Assembly (NCBI GenBank): GCA_002746275.1
Contig: NVWR01000002.1
Location: forward strand, 278,681-292,553
DNA length: 13,873 bases
Source of the DNA: Rhodobiaceae bacterium
GTDB taxonomy: Bacteria > Pseudomonadota > Alphaproteobacteria > Parvibaculales > Parvibaculaceae
Direction: 5' to 3'
Positions 1-8,109 of the stretch are shown here, piece by piece. The notes beneath the pieces were generated by a model. It was not told the origin of the DNA. It ran no database searches and saw only the letters and a list, made by a program, of their open reading frames with translations. The position numbers were made by a program, and so were the translations under genes. Positions within the stretch are counted from its first letter, which is position 1; each line of letters begins with the position of its first letter.

Positions 1-1347
1 ATTGCGCCACACACACTGAAAGTGACTTTTACCGGCGAGCACACACGCGACCTGCCGCTGCTCATTGCGCAGCTGCCCATTTTTTCCAAAGCGTATTACA
101 CCGCGCATGCGTTCGAAGAGACCACGCTCACGCCGCCCCTTGGCAGCGGGCCTTACCAGGTGGGTCGTTTCGAGCAGGGGCGGTTTATCGAATATGAACG
201 GGTGAGCGACTATTGGGCACGCGATCTCAACGTTAATGTGGGGCGCTGGAATTTTGCTGCCGTCCGCTATGAATTCTACCGGGACCGAACCGCCCAGTTC
301 GAGGCCTTCAAGGCCGGGGAATATTTGTTTCGCGAAGAGTTCACCTCAAAGGTCTGGGCGACCGAATATAACTTCCCAGCGATTGAGGAAGGGCATGTTG
401 TGCTGCTCACCACCCGTGACGACACGCCATCTGGTGCGCAGGGCTGGTTCCTGAACACAAGGCGCCCACAGTTTTCCGACGTTCGCGTTCGTGAAGCCAT
501 CGGCCTCGCCTTTGACTTTGAGTGGACCAACCGCAATCATTTTCACAATCTCTACACGCGCACTGGCAGCTATTTTGAAAATTCAACCATGCGCGCCAGT
601 GGCATGCCCTCGCCGGGCGAACTGGCGCTGCTGGCCCCCTTCCGCGATGACCTTTCGCCTCGCGTTTTTGAGACAGCGATTGAGCCGCCGGTCTCCAATG
701 GATCGGGCAAGGACAGACGCCTGCTGATACGGGCGGGCAAATTGCTGGACGCGGCTGGCTGGCCCATTGTGGACGGCAAACGCCGCAACGCAGACGGGGA
801 TGCCCTCACTCTCGAATTTCTCAACGACAGTCCGACCTTTGAGCGGATATTCGCAGCTTTTCAGGCCAACCTCGTGCAACTGGGTATTGAGGCCCGTATC
901 AAGCCGGTTAATTCAGCAGAGTTTCAAGAGCGCGTGAAAATTTTTGATTTCGATATCATGACGCGACGCTTCTCGGTCGCCGCCACTCCCGGCGTGGAGG
1001 TTCGAAACTACTGGAGCTCTACATCCGCCAACCTGCCTGGCAGCTCCAATCTACCTGGCATCGCCAATCCGGCGATTGACGCGTTGGTTGAAAAGGTAAT
1101 TGCAGCGGAAACACGCGAAGAGCAGGTGACAGCAGCCCGTGCCCTCGACAGGGTTTTACGCTCCGGCTTCTACTGGGTTCCCCATTGGTTCAAGGCTGCC
1201 CATCATCTGGCCTTCTGGGATGTGTTCGCACGGCCCGAGGCAGCACCGGCCTATGGTCGCGGGGCGGCGATGCCAGACAGCCGCGGTGTGATCGACACGT
1301 GGTGGATTGATCCGGCTAAGGCAGAGAACGGGCCGAATGCCCGGTAG
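1..1347 (+). CDS. yejA: Family 5 extracellular solute-binding protein, YejA-like (5' end outside window)
   Basis: This is the C-terminal 448 residues of a periplasmic peptide-binding protein (SBP_bac_5 family) that would deliver oligopeptides to the YejBEF permease. The frame is open to base 1, so the GTG at 22 is an internal valine and not the start. The signal peptide and first lobe lie upstream of the window. Visible family features are a segment around 430-500 with WFLNTRRPQFSDVRVREAIG, then a YejA-like stretch (LYTRTGSYFENS, then SGMPSPGELALLAPFRDDL), a lobe-closing region with LLDAAGWPIVDG, and an aromatic C-terminus (ending near DTWWIDP). The gene precedes yejB-yejE-yejF on the same strand, which supports its role. 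In Agrobacterium a related binding protein (YepA) works with YejBEF on murein peptides; from this fragment I cannot tell YejA from YepA specificity. Confidence 0.88.
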   Translation: MAPHTLKVTFTGEHTRDLPLLIAQLPIFSKAYYTAHAFEETTLTPPLGSGPYQVGRFEQGRFIEYERVSDYWARDLNVNVGRWNFAAVRYEFYRDRTAQFEAFKAGEYLFREEFTSKVWATEYNFPAIEEGHVVLLTTRDDTPSGAQGWFLNTRRPQFSDVRVREAIGLAFDFEWTNRNHFHNLYTRTGSYFENSTMRASGMPSPGELALLAPFRDDLSPRVFETAIEPPVSNGSGKDRRLLIRAGKLLDAAGWPIVDGKRRNADGDALTLEFLNDSPTFERIFAAFQANLVQLGIEARIKPVNSAEFQERVKIFDFDIMTRRFSVAATPGVEVRNYWSSTSANLPGSSNLPGIANPAIDALVEKVIAAETREEQVTAARALDRVLRSGFYWVPHWFKAAHHLAFWDVFARPEAAPAYGRGAAMPDSRGVIDTWWIDPAKAENGPNAR

Positions 1348-1390
1348 CAACCATGATTGCCTTTGTGGGTACGATCACCGCTTCTTGCAC

Positions 1391-1419
1391 GATCCGCTAT
1401 TGGGCCCTTCACGCGGATC
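1391..1419 (+). promoter_or_regulatory. Hairpin in the yejA-yejB gap
   Basis: Perfect 7-bp inverted arms (GATCCGC at 1391-1397 and GCGGATC at 1413-1419) enclose a 15-base loop in the 138-base gap between yejA and yejB. There is no T-tract after it, so it is not a standard terminator. It may protect the 3' end of the upstream binding-protein message or reduce read-through, as is known for some other ABC importer operons. The role is inferred; the inverted repeat is visible. Confidence 0.4.
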
Positions 1420-1485
1420 AGATAGACTCTGCATCCAATCTTTGGGCTCTTCTGCCCCAGACTTAACAACAACCGGACCTCTTTG

Positions 1486-2583
1486 ATGGCGGCTTATATC
1501 GTCCGACGGCTTCTCTTGATGATCCCCACCATTCTGGGGATCATGCTTGTGAGTTTCACCATTGTGCAGTTCGCGCCCGGCGGGCCCATTGAACGGATCA
1601 TCGCGCAGATTTCCGGCACGGAAGTGTCTGCCACCGCCCGCATCGGCGGAACGGGAGGCGGTGATTTCTCCGGCGGCGGTGCAGCAGTTGATGTCACGGC
1701 CAAATACCGGGGCGCACAGGGACTGGACCCGGAATTCATCGCCGCTCTTGAAAAGCAATTTGGCTTCGACAAGCCGGTGCATGAACGTTTTCTGCTCATG
1801 GTCTGGAATTATGCCCGGTTCGATTTTGGCGAAAGCTATTTTCGCGACGTAGCTGTGATCGATCTGATACTTGAAAAAATGCCTGTCTCCATCTCGCTGG
1901 GGCTGTGGACGACCCTTCTCACCTACCTTATTTCCATTCCCCTGGGGGTGACCAAGGCAGTGCGCGACGGCAGCCGGTTTGATGTATGGACCAGTGGTGT
2001 GATTATTGTGGGCTATGCCATTCCGGGATTCCTCTTTGCGGTGCTGCTGATCGTTCTCTTCGCGGGGGGCACGTTTTTTGATGTCTTCCCCTTGCGTGGT
2101 CTGACCTCTGAAAACTGGGAGGAGCTTTCCTGGGCGGCAAAAGTGGGGGACTATTTCTGGCACCTTGTCCTGCCCATCGCCTCCATGGTCATCGGTGCGT
2201 TCGCGACCACATCACTGCTCACCAAAAATTCCTTTTTGGATGAAATTAAAAAACAATATGTGGTGACGGCCCGTGCCAAGGGACTGTCCGAGCGCGAAGT
2301 GCTGTACGGGCATGTGTTCCGCAATGCCATGCTGATTATCATTGCCGGTTTTCCTGGTGCCTTTGTCGGTGCTTTCTTCACGGGCTCCCTGCTCATTGAA
2401 ACGATTTTCTCGCTCGATGGTCTGGGGCTTCTGTCTTATGAGAGCATCATCAACCGCGACTACCCGGTGGTGTTTGGCACGCTGTATGTTTTCGGGCTGC
2501 TCGGCCTCGTCATTACGCTGGTGAGTGACCTTACCTATACCTGGATTGACCCCAGGATAGATTTTGAAACGCGGGAGGTTTGA
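1486..2583 (+). CDS. yejB: Microcin C/peptide ABC importer permease YejB
   Basis: This is an inner-membrane permease subunit (BPD_transp_1 type) of the YejABEF peptide importer. The 365-residue protein resembles E. coli YejB along its length. It has the N-terminal [12 protein letters not shown] membrane segment, an APGGP motif near residue 30, a glycine-rich periplasmic stretch at about 53-66, and [10 protein letters not shown] near 93-102. The cytoplasmic EAA loop at about 249-282 ([20 protein letters not shown]) contacts the ATPase, and the C-terminus has VDPRIDF-like WIDPRIDFE. The frame also allows a TTG at 1483, but the adjacent ATG at 1486 is the better start. No strong Shine-Dalgarno is visible. 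The stop codon lies 5 bases before the preferred yejE ATG, so the two are probably translationally coupled. Confidence 0.95.
   Translation: MAAYIVRRLLLMIPTILGIMLVSFTIVQFAPGGPIERIIAQISGTEVSATARIGGTGGGDFSGGGAAVDVTAKYRGAQGLDPEFIAALEKQFGFDKPVHERFLLMVWNYARFDFGESYFRDVAVIDLILEKMPVSISLGLWTTLLTYLISIPLGVTKAVRDGSRFDVWTSGVIIVGYAIPGFLFAVLLIVLFAGGTFFDVFPLRGLTSENWEELSWAAKVGDYFWHLVLPIASMVIGAFATTSLLTKNSFLDEIKKQYVVTARAKGLSEREVLYGHVFRNAMLIIIAGFPGAFVGAFFTGSLLIETIFSLDGLGLLSYESIINRDYPVVFGTLYVFGLLGLVITLVSDLTYTWIDPRIDFETREV
2573..2578 (+). promoter_or_regulatory. Ribosome binding site deciding the yejE start
   Basis: GGGAGG lies at the very end of yejB. It is 10 bases before the ATG at 2589 but only 1 base before the TTG at 2580 that would give a 4-base overlap with the yejB stop. 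This favours the ATG. Confidence 0.6.
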
Positions 2584-2588
2584 ACGAT

Positions 2589-3650
2589 ATGTCCCTGCGT
2601 GATCGCCTGAAACTTCCTCGCCCCAATCTCACACCGCTGAACCAGCGTCGCTGGCGTAACTTCAAAGCCAATCGGCGGGGCTATTGGTCGTTGCAAATCT
2701 TCCTGTTTCTCTTTGTCACCACAATGTTTGCGCCTGTGATTGCCAACGACAAACCGCTGGTCCTCACCTTTCAGGGCTCGGTCTACTTTCCCATCCTGAC
2801 GACCTATCCCGAAACGGCCTTTGGTGGCGACTTTGCAACAGAAGCCGACTACCGCGACCCGTTTGTGCAGGACCTCATATCCGATGCAGGTGGCACCATG
2901 ATCTGGCCGCCGATCCGCTATTATTACGACACGATCAATCGTGACCTGCCGGTGCCTGCCCCTGCCCCTCCCAGTGCGGAGAACTGGTTGGGCACGGATG
3001 ATCAGGGCCGTGACGTGGTGGCACGGGTGATTTACGGCTTTCGCATATCCGTCCTGTTCGGTCTTATCCTGACCCTTGTTTCCTCCGTCATCGGGGTGGC
3101 CGCAGGTGCCGTGCAAGGGTATTTTGGCGGCTGGACCGACCTCATATTCCAGCGCATTATTGAGATATGGACCAGTGTTCCGTCTCTCTATCTCCTCATT
3201 ATCATCGCGGCCGTGATCGAGCCCAGTTTCTGGATATTGCTTTCGATCCTGCTGCTCTTCAGTTGGGTGGCTCTGGTGGGAGTGGTGCGGGCCGAATTCT
3301 TGCGCGGCCGGAATTTTGAGTATGTGAATGCAGCCCGCGCGCTCGGTGTGTCGGACGCGGTCATCATGTACAAGCACCTGCTTCCCAATGCGATGGTCGC
3401 AACGCTGACCTTCATGCCGTTCATTTTGAACTCCTCCATCACAACGCTGACCTCGCTGGACTTTCTAGGCTTTGGATTGCCACCGGGCTCGCCGTCGCTT
3501 GGCGAATTGCTGGCACAGGGCAAAGCCAATCTGCAGGCGCCGTGGCTTGGGTTCTCCGGCTTCTTTACGATCGCTGTGATGTTGAGCCTGCTGATCTTTG
3601 TCGGCGAAGCAGTGCGGGATGCGTTTGACCCCCGAAAGACACTGACATGA
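2589..3650 (+). CDS. yejE: Microcin C/peptide ABC importer permease YejE
   Basis: This is the second inner-membrane permease of the YejABEF importer, 353 residues from the ATG at 2589. A basic N-terminus containing RRWRNFKANRRGYWSL leads into a first membrane helix at about 34-51. A large periplasmic insert follows (about 52-130) and ends in a short proline-alanine run (PVPAPAPP, about 121-128). Next come LGTDDQGRDVVARVIYGFRI at 134-153, which is typical of DppC/OppC/YejE permeases, then the ATPase-contacting EAA loop at about 248-269 (AARALGVSDAVIMYKHLLPN), and GFGLPPGSPSLGELL near 294-308. A TTG at 2580 could add three residues but is badly placed for the GGGAGG site. The stop overlaps the yejF start as ATGA (3647-3650), which indicates coupling. 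Confidence 0.95.
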   Translation: MSLRDRLKLPRPNLTPLNQRRWRNFKANRRGYWSLQIFLFLFVTTMFAPVIANDKPLVLTFQGSVYFPILTTYPETAFGGDFATEADYRDPFVQDLISDAGGTMIWPPIRYYYDTINRDLPVPAPAPPSAENWLGTDDQGRDVVARVIYGFRISVLFGLILTLVSSVIGVAAGAVQGYFGGWTDLIFQRIIEIWTSVPSLYLLIIIAAVIEPSFWILLSILLLFSWVALVGVVRAEFLRGRNFEYVNAARALGVSDAVIMYKHLLPNAMVATLTFMPFILNSSITTLTSLDFLGFGLPPGSPSLGELLAQGKANLQAPWLGFSGFFTIAVMLSLLIFVGEAVRDAFDPRKTLT

Positions 3651-5278
3651 CAGACGCGAGCCCCATGATCGAGATCGACAATCTGTCCGTCACTTTTCGC
3701 CAGGGTGAAGAGGAAACACACGCGGTGCGTGGCGTGTCCCTCACCATTGGTGAAGGAGAGACCGTTGCCCTGGTGGGTGAGTCCGGGTCGGGCAAATCCG
3801 TCACAGCGCTTTCCGTCCTGAAGCTTCTGCCCTACCCGCAGGCCTCACACCCAAGTGGTGCCATTCGCTTTCGCGGCAAGGATCTCATGGCGGCGGATGA
3901 CACGGCACTTCGTGAGGTGCGCGGCAATAAAATATCCATGGTGTTTCAGGAGCCCATGACCTCGCTCAACCCGCTGCACACGATTGAGAAACAGGTTGGG
4001 GAAATCCTGACCTTGCATCTGGGGATGCGACGGGAGGCCGCCAAGGTCCGTGTTTTGGAACTTCTTGAGAAGGTCGGCATTCAGGATGCGGAGAACCGGC
4101 TGGGCGCCTATCCCCACCAGCTTTCCGGCGGGCAGCGCCAGCGGGTGATGATCGCTATGGCGCTGGCCAATGAGCCTGATCTGTTGATTGCAGATGAACC
4201 CACAACGGCGCTCGATGTCACCGTCCAGGCCCAAATCCTCGCCCTGTTGAAGAGCCTGCAAAAGGAAATGGGCATGGCGATGCTGCTCATTACCCATGAT
4301 CTCGGCATTGTTCGCAAAATGGCAGACCGGACCTATGTCATGACCGGCGGGGAGATTGTGGAAGAAGGGGCGACCGAAACGATCTTCACCGCAGCTCAAC
4401 ATGACTACACAAAACATCTGATCGCAGCGGAACCAAAGGGGCGGCCCGAACCTCCTCGCAAGGATGCCCCGATCGTGATGGAGACAGAAAATCTTAAAGT
4501 CTGGTTCCCCATCAAAGAGGGGATACTTCGCAAGACGGTCGATTACGTGAAGGCGGTGGATGGTATTTCGGTCGCGGTGCGCGAAGGTCAGACAGTGGGC
4601 ATTGTGGGCGAATCCGGGTCTGGCAAAACCACGCTTGGGCTGGCGATGATGCGGCTGCTGTCGAGCGAAGGATCCATCCGGTTCAACGGCGCGGCCATTG
4701 ACGGCCTCAGCTCCAATGAAATCAGACCTTTGCGCGAGCAGATGCAGATCGTCTTCCAGGACCCGTTTGGATCGCTTTCCCCCCGGCTCTCGATCTCCCA
4801 AATTGTGGAGGAGGGGCTTCTGGTCCAGCAGACAAACCTTTCGGCGGCGGAGCGGCGGGCGCGGGTGACGGCAGCACTTGAGGAAGTCTCCATCGACCCC
4901 GCCATGCAGGATCGATATCCGCATGAGTTTTCTGGTGGCCAGCGCCAGCGGATCGCCATCGCGCGCGCCATGGTGTTGCAACCCCGGTTTGTGATGCTGG
5001 ATGAGCCCACCAGCGCGCTCGACATGTCGGTTCAGGCGCAGATTGTCGATCTGTTGCGGACACTGCAGAAGCGCCACAACCTCGCTTACCTGTTTATCAG
5101 CCACGACCTGAAGGTGGTGCGGGCACTGGCCGATCAGGTCATTGTCATGCGTGCGGGAAAAGTGGTGGAACAAGGCCCGGCGGATGCGATTTTTGATGCA
5201 CCCCAAACCGACTATACGAAAACCCTGATGGCGGCAGCGTTTGACCTTGCGACGGGCCCGGGAGACGCGGCAGCCTAA
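3647..5278 (+). CDS. yejF: Peptide ABC importer ATPase YejF (two fused nucleotide-binding domains)
   Basis: This 543-residue protein energises the YejABEF importer by ATP hydrolysis on the cytoplasmic face. Both halves are complete ABC domains. The first has Walker A GESGSGKS at 44-51, Q-loop glutamine 101, signature LSGGQ at 159-163, Walker B LLIADEP at 179-185 and switch histidine 217. The second has Walker A GESGSGKT at 321-328, Q371, signature FSGGQ at 428-432, Walker B FVMLDEP at 448-454 and H486. The catalytic glutamate follows the Walker B aspartate in both, so both sites look active. The fused two-domain form is what separates YejF from the split DppD/DppF and OppD/OppF pairs. The gene ends 6 bases before the stop codon of the convergent peptidase gene, and no terminator is visible in that gap. 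Confidence 0.96.
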   Translation: MTDASPMIEIDNLSVTFRQGEEETHAVRGVSLTIGEGETVALVGESGSGKSVTALSVLKLLPYPQASHPSGAIRFRGKDLMAADDTALREVRGNKISMVFQEPMTSLNPLHTIEKQVGEILTLHLGMRREAAKVRVLELLEKVGIQDAENRLGAYPHQLSGGQRQRVMIAMALANEPDLLIADEPTTALDVTVQAQILALLKSLQKEMGMAMLLITHDLGIVRKMADRTYVMTGGEIVEEGATETIFTAAQHDYTKHLIAAEPKGRPEPPRKDAPIVMETENLKVWFPIKEGILRKTVDYVKAVDGISVAVREGQTVGIVGESGSGKTTLGLAMMRLLSSEGSIRFNGAAIDGLSSNEIRPLREQMQIVFQDPFGSLSPRLSISQIVEEGLLVQQTNLSAAERRARVTAALEEVSIDPAMQDRYPHEFSGGQRQRIAIARAMVLQPRFVMLDEPTSALDMSVQAQIVDLLRTLQKRHNLAYLFISHDLKVVRALADQVIVMRAGKVVEQGPADAIFDAPQTDYTKTLMAAAFDLATGPGDAAA

Positions 5279-5284
5279 CGATGC

Positions 5285-6142
5285 TTACAGGCGCTTGATG
5301 CTGGTAACCGGACCGTCGCTTTTTTCGATGCGCAAAACTGCTTCCGCAATGGGCTCTTTCACCGTTCTCATATGGGTTGCATTGGTATGAAGCAGCGTTG
5401 TTTCGTCCGTCATAATGCCCACATGCCCCCGCCAGAAGATGAGATCGCCGCGCTTGAGGACGTCCAAGTCTCTCGGGTCAGCCAGGGCCTGGCCAAGGGT
5501 GGCCTCCTGCAGATCAGTGTCGCGAAGGCAGGCAACCCCGCATCTTTCCAAACACATCTGCACCAGCCCCGAGCAATCCACGCCGCGTGCATCACGTCCG
5601 CCCCAGAGATAGGGCACGCCCAGAAACTCTTCAGCGACACTTACGAAGTCGCTTGCGTAGGCATCCATGGGAGAAAGATGGGATGCGACAAGATAGCCCC
5701 CGCCTTCAATCTCCACGAACTTTCCTTCGGCCCCGATCACGGCCACTTTCGCATTCATGGACAGGGGAAGCGCCGGGCGGATTTTGATGTCAGGTTCCGG
5801 GTAGCGAAATGTCCGCAATGCGGCTACCCGGTGCGTCGGCTGTTTGTGCACAGGTGCCAAAAAGCGCGCCGGTACATACCCAACATAATCATCCTGAGCA
5901 GACTGGCCCCAACACCAGTCTCCCTTCGTCTCGTACACCCGAAAATGTTCTCCAAACAACAGTTCCGTATCCATGGGCGCTGTATCTTCCGGGCGACGCA
6001 ACAGCGGCGCATGGGGCGCTGTCACCTGCAGGTCTTCACACTCCACATAACGATCCGCCTCCACTTCTCCGCGCAGATAGGCCGCGGCCAGATCAGGGCG
6101 GTAGGGGTTCAGGCGTTTGTCCAGATGTACTTCATCCGTCAC
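5285..6142 (-). CDS. Cytosolic SH3-NlpC/P60 cysteine peptidase (C40 family), YkfC-like
   Basis: This is a 285-residue peptidase of the family that cleaves the gamma-D-Glu to diamino-acid bond in murein peptides. The N-terminal half (about 35-155) reads as bacterial SH3-like segments (for example LLRRPEDTAPMDTELLFGEH, and WCWGQSAQDDYVGYVP). The C-terminal NlpC/P60 domain (about 165-285) carries the likely catalytic residues Cys190 (VDCSGLVQ), His240 (WRGHVGIM) and His252 (LLHTNATHM), preceded by the usual GVPYLWGGRDARG. No signal peptide or membrane segment is visible, so a cytosolic, recycling-type enzyme like Bacillus YkfC is more likely than a secreted wall hydrolase. The start is GTG at 6140-6142, supported by AAGGA 8 bases upstream and an in-frame stop just beyond. 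It lies 15 bases after the MarR gene in the same direction. The exact substrate is inferred. Confidence 0.9.
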   Translation of the reverse strand: MTDEVHLDKRLNPYRPDLAAAYLRGEVEADRYVECEDLQVTAPHAPLLRRPEDTAPMDTELLFGEHFRVYETKGDWCWGQSAQDDYVGYVPARFLAPVHKQPTHRVAALRTFRYPEPDIKIRPALPLSMNAKVAVIGAEGKFVEIEGGGYLVASHLSPMDAYASDFVSVAEEFLGVPYLWGGRDARGVDCSGLVQMCLERCGVACLRDTDLQEATLGQALADPRDLDVLKRGDLIFWRGHVGIMTDETTLLHTNATHMRTVKEPIAEAVLRIEKSDGPVTSIKRL

Positions 6143-6150
6143 GAAAATAG

Positions 6151-6155
6151 TCCTT
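6151..6155 (-). promoter_or_regulatory. Ribosome binding site for the NlpC/P60 gene, supports the GTG start
   Basis: AAGGA on the - strand sits 8 bases before the GTG at 6142 and inside the 15-base gap after the MarR stop. The spacing is ideal and fixes an otherwise uncertain non-ATG start. Confidence 0.65.
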
Positions 6156-6157
6156 GC

Positions 6158-6505
6158 TTACGAGGAAGAGTGTTCTTGAGCCCTTGCAATAATGGTGTCC
6201 GCGAGCTCACTCAGATAGACAGAGCCGTTCACTGTGCGCTGGACCAGAACATTGCGTTTGTCTGTTTCGTCCCGCTTGCGCTTCAGCAGATCCTTTTGAC
6301 CCATCGTGTCCAGGGCTCGGGTAATGGCAGGCTTGGAGACCTTGAGTTTTGCCGCCAATCCCCGGACCGTATGGGGAGGCGATTCCAGATAGACCGTTAG
6401 TAAGATCGCCAATTGCCGCGCCGAGAGATCGGGCACATCACGACGGACTGTGTCCAGCACCACGTCGTGCCACAGTTTCAGCGCTTCAAGCGGCTTCAAC
6501 TCCAT
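6158..6505 (-). CDS. Small MarR-family winged-helix regulator
   Basis: This 115-residue protein is a DNA-binding transcription regulator. The winged helix-turn-helix covers about 28-92. It has LSARQLAILLTVYLESPPHT, then VRGLAAKLKVSKPAITRALD as the helix-turn-helix with its recognition helix (about 47-66), and a wing with KRKRDETDKRNVLVQRT (75-91), matching the MarR DxR-type wing. It is shorter than the usual 140-160 residues because the flanking dimerisation helices are brief. It lies between the aminopeptidase and NlpC/P60 genes in the same direction, 116 bases from the former and 15 from the latter, so it probably controls this cluster and perhaps itself. The ligand is unknown. Just upstream of the ATG only GGGGGA is visible as a weak ribosome binding site. 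Confidence 0.86.
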   Translation of the reverse strand: MELKPLEALKLWHDVVLDTVRRDVPDLSARQLAILLTVYLESPPHTVRGLAAKLKVSKPAITRALDTMGQKDLLKRKRDETDKRNVLVQRTVNGSVYLSELADTIIARAQEHSSS

Positions 6506-6621
6506 CTGTCCCCCGGGGTCGATCCCATACCCACAATCAATTGCCCCAACCGTTTCGGAGCCGATTTAGTCTAACGAGAGAGGAGACATGCGCCAAGCAG
6601 AACAGCGCGTAGGAGGATTGA
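6506..6621. other. Spacer between aminopeptidase and MarR genes with two short palindromes
   Basis: This 116-base gap contains two abutting small palindromes, TCGGAGCCGA (6555-6564) and TTAGTCTAA (6566-6574), upstream of the MarR start. They could form a regulator site, but each is short enough to arise by chance. No clear -35/-10 pair for the MarR gene and no intrinsic terminator for the aminopeptidase gene are visible. Confidence 0.3.
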
Positions 6622-8004
6622 TTAGGCGTATTTCTTCTTCAGAAGGGCAAAGAGAGCCCTGATCCCTTGTGCTTCACCTCCGACGGGCCGCCCCACCCTT
6701 GCTCTTGGGTTCCAGGCAAACACATCGAAATGCACATGGGTCTGGGCATTCTCAACGAACCGATTGAGAAACAGGGCCGCAGTGATGGAGCCCGCATGTC
6801 CGCCATCGGAAATATGATTGATGTCGGCGATCTTGCTTTTCAACCACTCATCATAGGGCTGCCACAGCGGCATACGCCAAAGCGGATCCGCTTCGCGTTC
6901 ACAGATTTCGCCAAGAGCGTCGGCGAACACATCATCATCGGTGTAGAATGGAGGCAGGTCCGGCCCCAGAGCAACGCGCGCGGCGCCGGTCAATGTTGCC
7001 ATGTCGATCAACAGCTCCGGCGCTTCTCCATCAGCCTCAGCAAGCGCGTCAGCCAAAATCAACCGGCCCTCCGCATCGGTGTTGCCAATTTCAACGGTGA
7101 GCCCCTTGCGGCTTTGCAAAACGTCACCGGGCCGGAAAGCATTGCCTGCGACTGCATTTTCCACAGCGGGAATGAGAACACGGAGCCGAACTTTTAAGCC
7201 GGCCTCCATGATCAGTTGTGCCAGCGCCAGAACATGCGCGGCACCGCCCATATCCTTCTTCATGAGGCCCATGGAATTGCCCGGCTTGAGATTGAGCCCG
7301 CCCGTATCAAAGCAGACCCCCTTGCCCACCAAGGTCACTTTCGGGTCACTCGCCTCTCCCCAGGTAAAATCAAGAAGTCGCGGTTCTGCACCCACACCTG
7401 CCGCCCGTCCAACTGCATGGATCATGGGATAGTTTTCGGTGAGCAATTGATCGCCAGCAATCACAGAGAAGGATGCTCCGAAACGATCAGAGATGTTTCG
7501 GGCGGCTGCTTCCAATTCGGCAGGTCCAAAGTCACCAGCGGGTATATTGACCAGATCGCGGGTCAGTGTGATGGCGCCAGCCAGACTTTCGATCTCGCTC
7601 TCATCAACACCCTCAGGCACGACCAGCCGGGGCAGAGACCGCTCGGCGCTCTTGTATTTGTCAAACCGGTAAGCGCCCAGAGCCCAGGCCAACGTCGCAT
7701 GGCGCGCGGCCTCCGGCTCAAGGCCCGCGAACCGATATGTCCCTTCAGGTAGGGTTTCGGAAAGCGCTGCATAGATGAACGGGTCGGTGTTTTTCCCGAT
7801 GCCAAGGAGAGCGCCTGCGAGCCCGCCTGCATTGTCTGGCAGCAACAGCACACGCCCCGCTTCACCCGAAAAGCCAGCCGTCCCCACCCAGGCGGCATTG
7901 GCGCCCGCGTGCTCATTGCACCAACCCTCCACCGCTCCGGTGGCGACTGGCCAGATCGGCAGTGCCGTGGCATCCGCTTGTGTTTCGAATAATTCCATCT
8001 TCAC
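6622..8004 (-). CDS. Leucyl aminopeptidase family protein (M17)
   Basis: This 460-residue metallo-aminopeptidase would release N-terminal residues from peptides in the cytosol. The C-terminal catalytic domain is complete. VGKGVCFDTGGLNLKP supplies Lys228 and Asp233 with catalytic Lys240, KKDMGG supplies Asp251, and the family signature NTDAEGRL supplies Asp310, Glu312 and Arg314. Spacings match the lens and PepA enzymes (K+5, +12, +23, +82, +84, +86). The N-terminal domain is less conserved and the protein is somewhat short for PepA (about 500), as in the alphaproteobacterial subgroup, so I give no symbol. The start is GTG at 8004 with GGGAG (8014-8018) 9 bases upstream. An ATG at 7998 is an alternative that removes two residues. 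It is the first gene of a - strand group with the MarR regulator and the NlpC/P60 peptidase. Confidence 0.93.
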   Translation of the reverse strand: MKMELFETQADATALPIWPVATGAVEGWCNEHAGANAAWVGTAGFSGEAGRVLLLPDNAGGLAGALLGIGKNTDPFIYAALSETLPEGTYRFAGLEPEAARHATLAWALGAYRFDKYKSAERSLPRLVVPEGVDESEIESLAGAITLTRDLVNIPAGDFGPAELEAAARNISDRFGASFSVIAGDQLLTENYPMIHAVGRAAGVGAEPRLLDFTWGEASDPKVTLVGKGVCFDTGGLNLKPGNSMGLMKKDMGGAAHVLALAQLIMEAGLKVRLRVLIPAVENAVAGNAFRPGDVLQSRKGLTVEIGNTDAEGRLILADALAEADGEAPELLIDMATLTGAARVALGPDLPPFYTDDDVFADALGEICEREADPLWRMPLWQPYDEWLKSKIADINHISDGGHAGSITAALFLNRFVENAQTHVHFDVFAWNPRARVGRPVGGEAQGIRALFALLKKKYA

Positions 8005-8044
8005 CGGCTTCCACTCCCGAAGTTACGCGTACGACGCCCCCGTT

Positions 8045-8090
8045 GCACAATGCTCGGGCACAATGTGCGCCACGGCCTTTTTGCACAATG
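8045..8090. repeat. Three direct copies of GCACAATG in a divergent control region
   Basis: Copies lie at 8045-8052, 8058-8065 and 8083-8090, with starts 13 and 25 bases apart. The middle copy sits in a perfect 5-1-5 palindrome GCACAATGTGC (8058-8068). The second and third copies share a longer context, GCACAATG-Y-GCGCCA. The third overlaps the -35 element proposed for the DUF1737 gene. This arrangement fits a regulator binding cluster between the two divergent genes; the regulator is unknown. Confidence 0.5.
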
Positions 8091-8109
8091 CGCGCCAAGA
8101 CCTTATAGA
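8081..8109 (+). promoter_or_regulatory. Candidate promoter for the DUF1737 gene
   Basis: TTGCAC (8081-8086) and TATAGA (8104-8109) are 17 bases apart, facing the DUF1737 gene. Matches to the consensus are 3/6 and 4/6. Transcription would begin near 8116, giving a leader of about 75 bases. I see no equally good promoter for the divergent aminopeptidase gene. Confidence 0.4.

Noticed and set aside
22..24. GTG as the start of the first binding-protein gene
   Set aside because: The frame is open to base 1, and the encoded text at this point is already deep inside the SBP family fold with no signal peptide, so the gene begins outside the window.
1375..2163. Long open frame on the - strand opposite yejB
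   Set aside because: It lies wholly over the well-supported yejB gene and the hairpin gap, gives a histidine-, glycine- and asparagine-rich sequence with no recognisable domain, and has no ribosome binding site.
3845..5206. 453-codon open frame on the - strand opposite yejF
   Set aside because: It is antisense to the conserved ABC motifs of yejF. Its composition (many His, Arg, Gln) is typical of a mirrored high-GC gene.
5279..5284. Shared terminator between the convergent yejF and NlpC/P60 genes
   Set aside because: The gap is six bases. Only a GCCT/AGGC four-base stem reaching into both genes can be drawn, with no T-tract on either strand.
5372..6400. 342-codon open frame on the + strand opposite the NlpC/P60 and MarR genes
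   Set aside because: It spans two convincing - strand genes and their gap, has no family similarity and no ribosome binding site.
8014..8050. Promoter for the aminopeptidase gene using TTGTGC on the - strand
   Set aside because: The best -10 at 17 bases is CGTAAC, a weak match, and transcription would start within the ribosome binding site.
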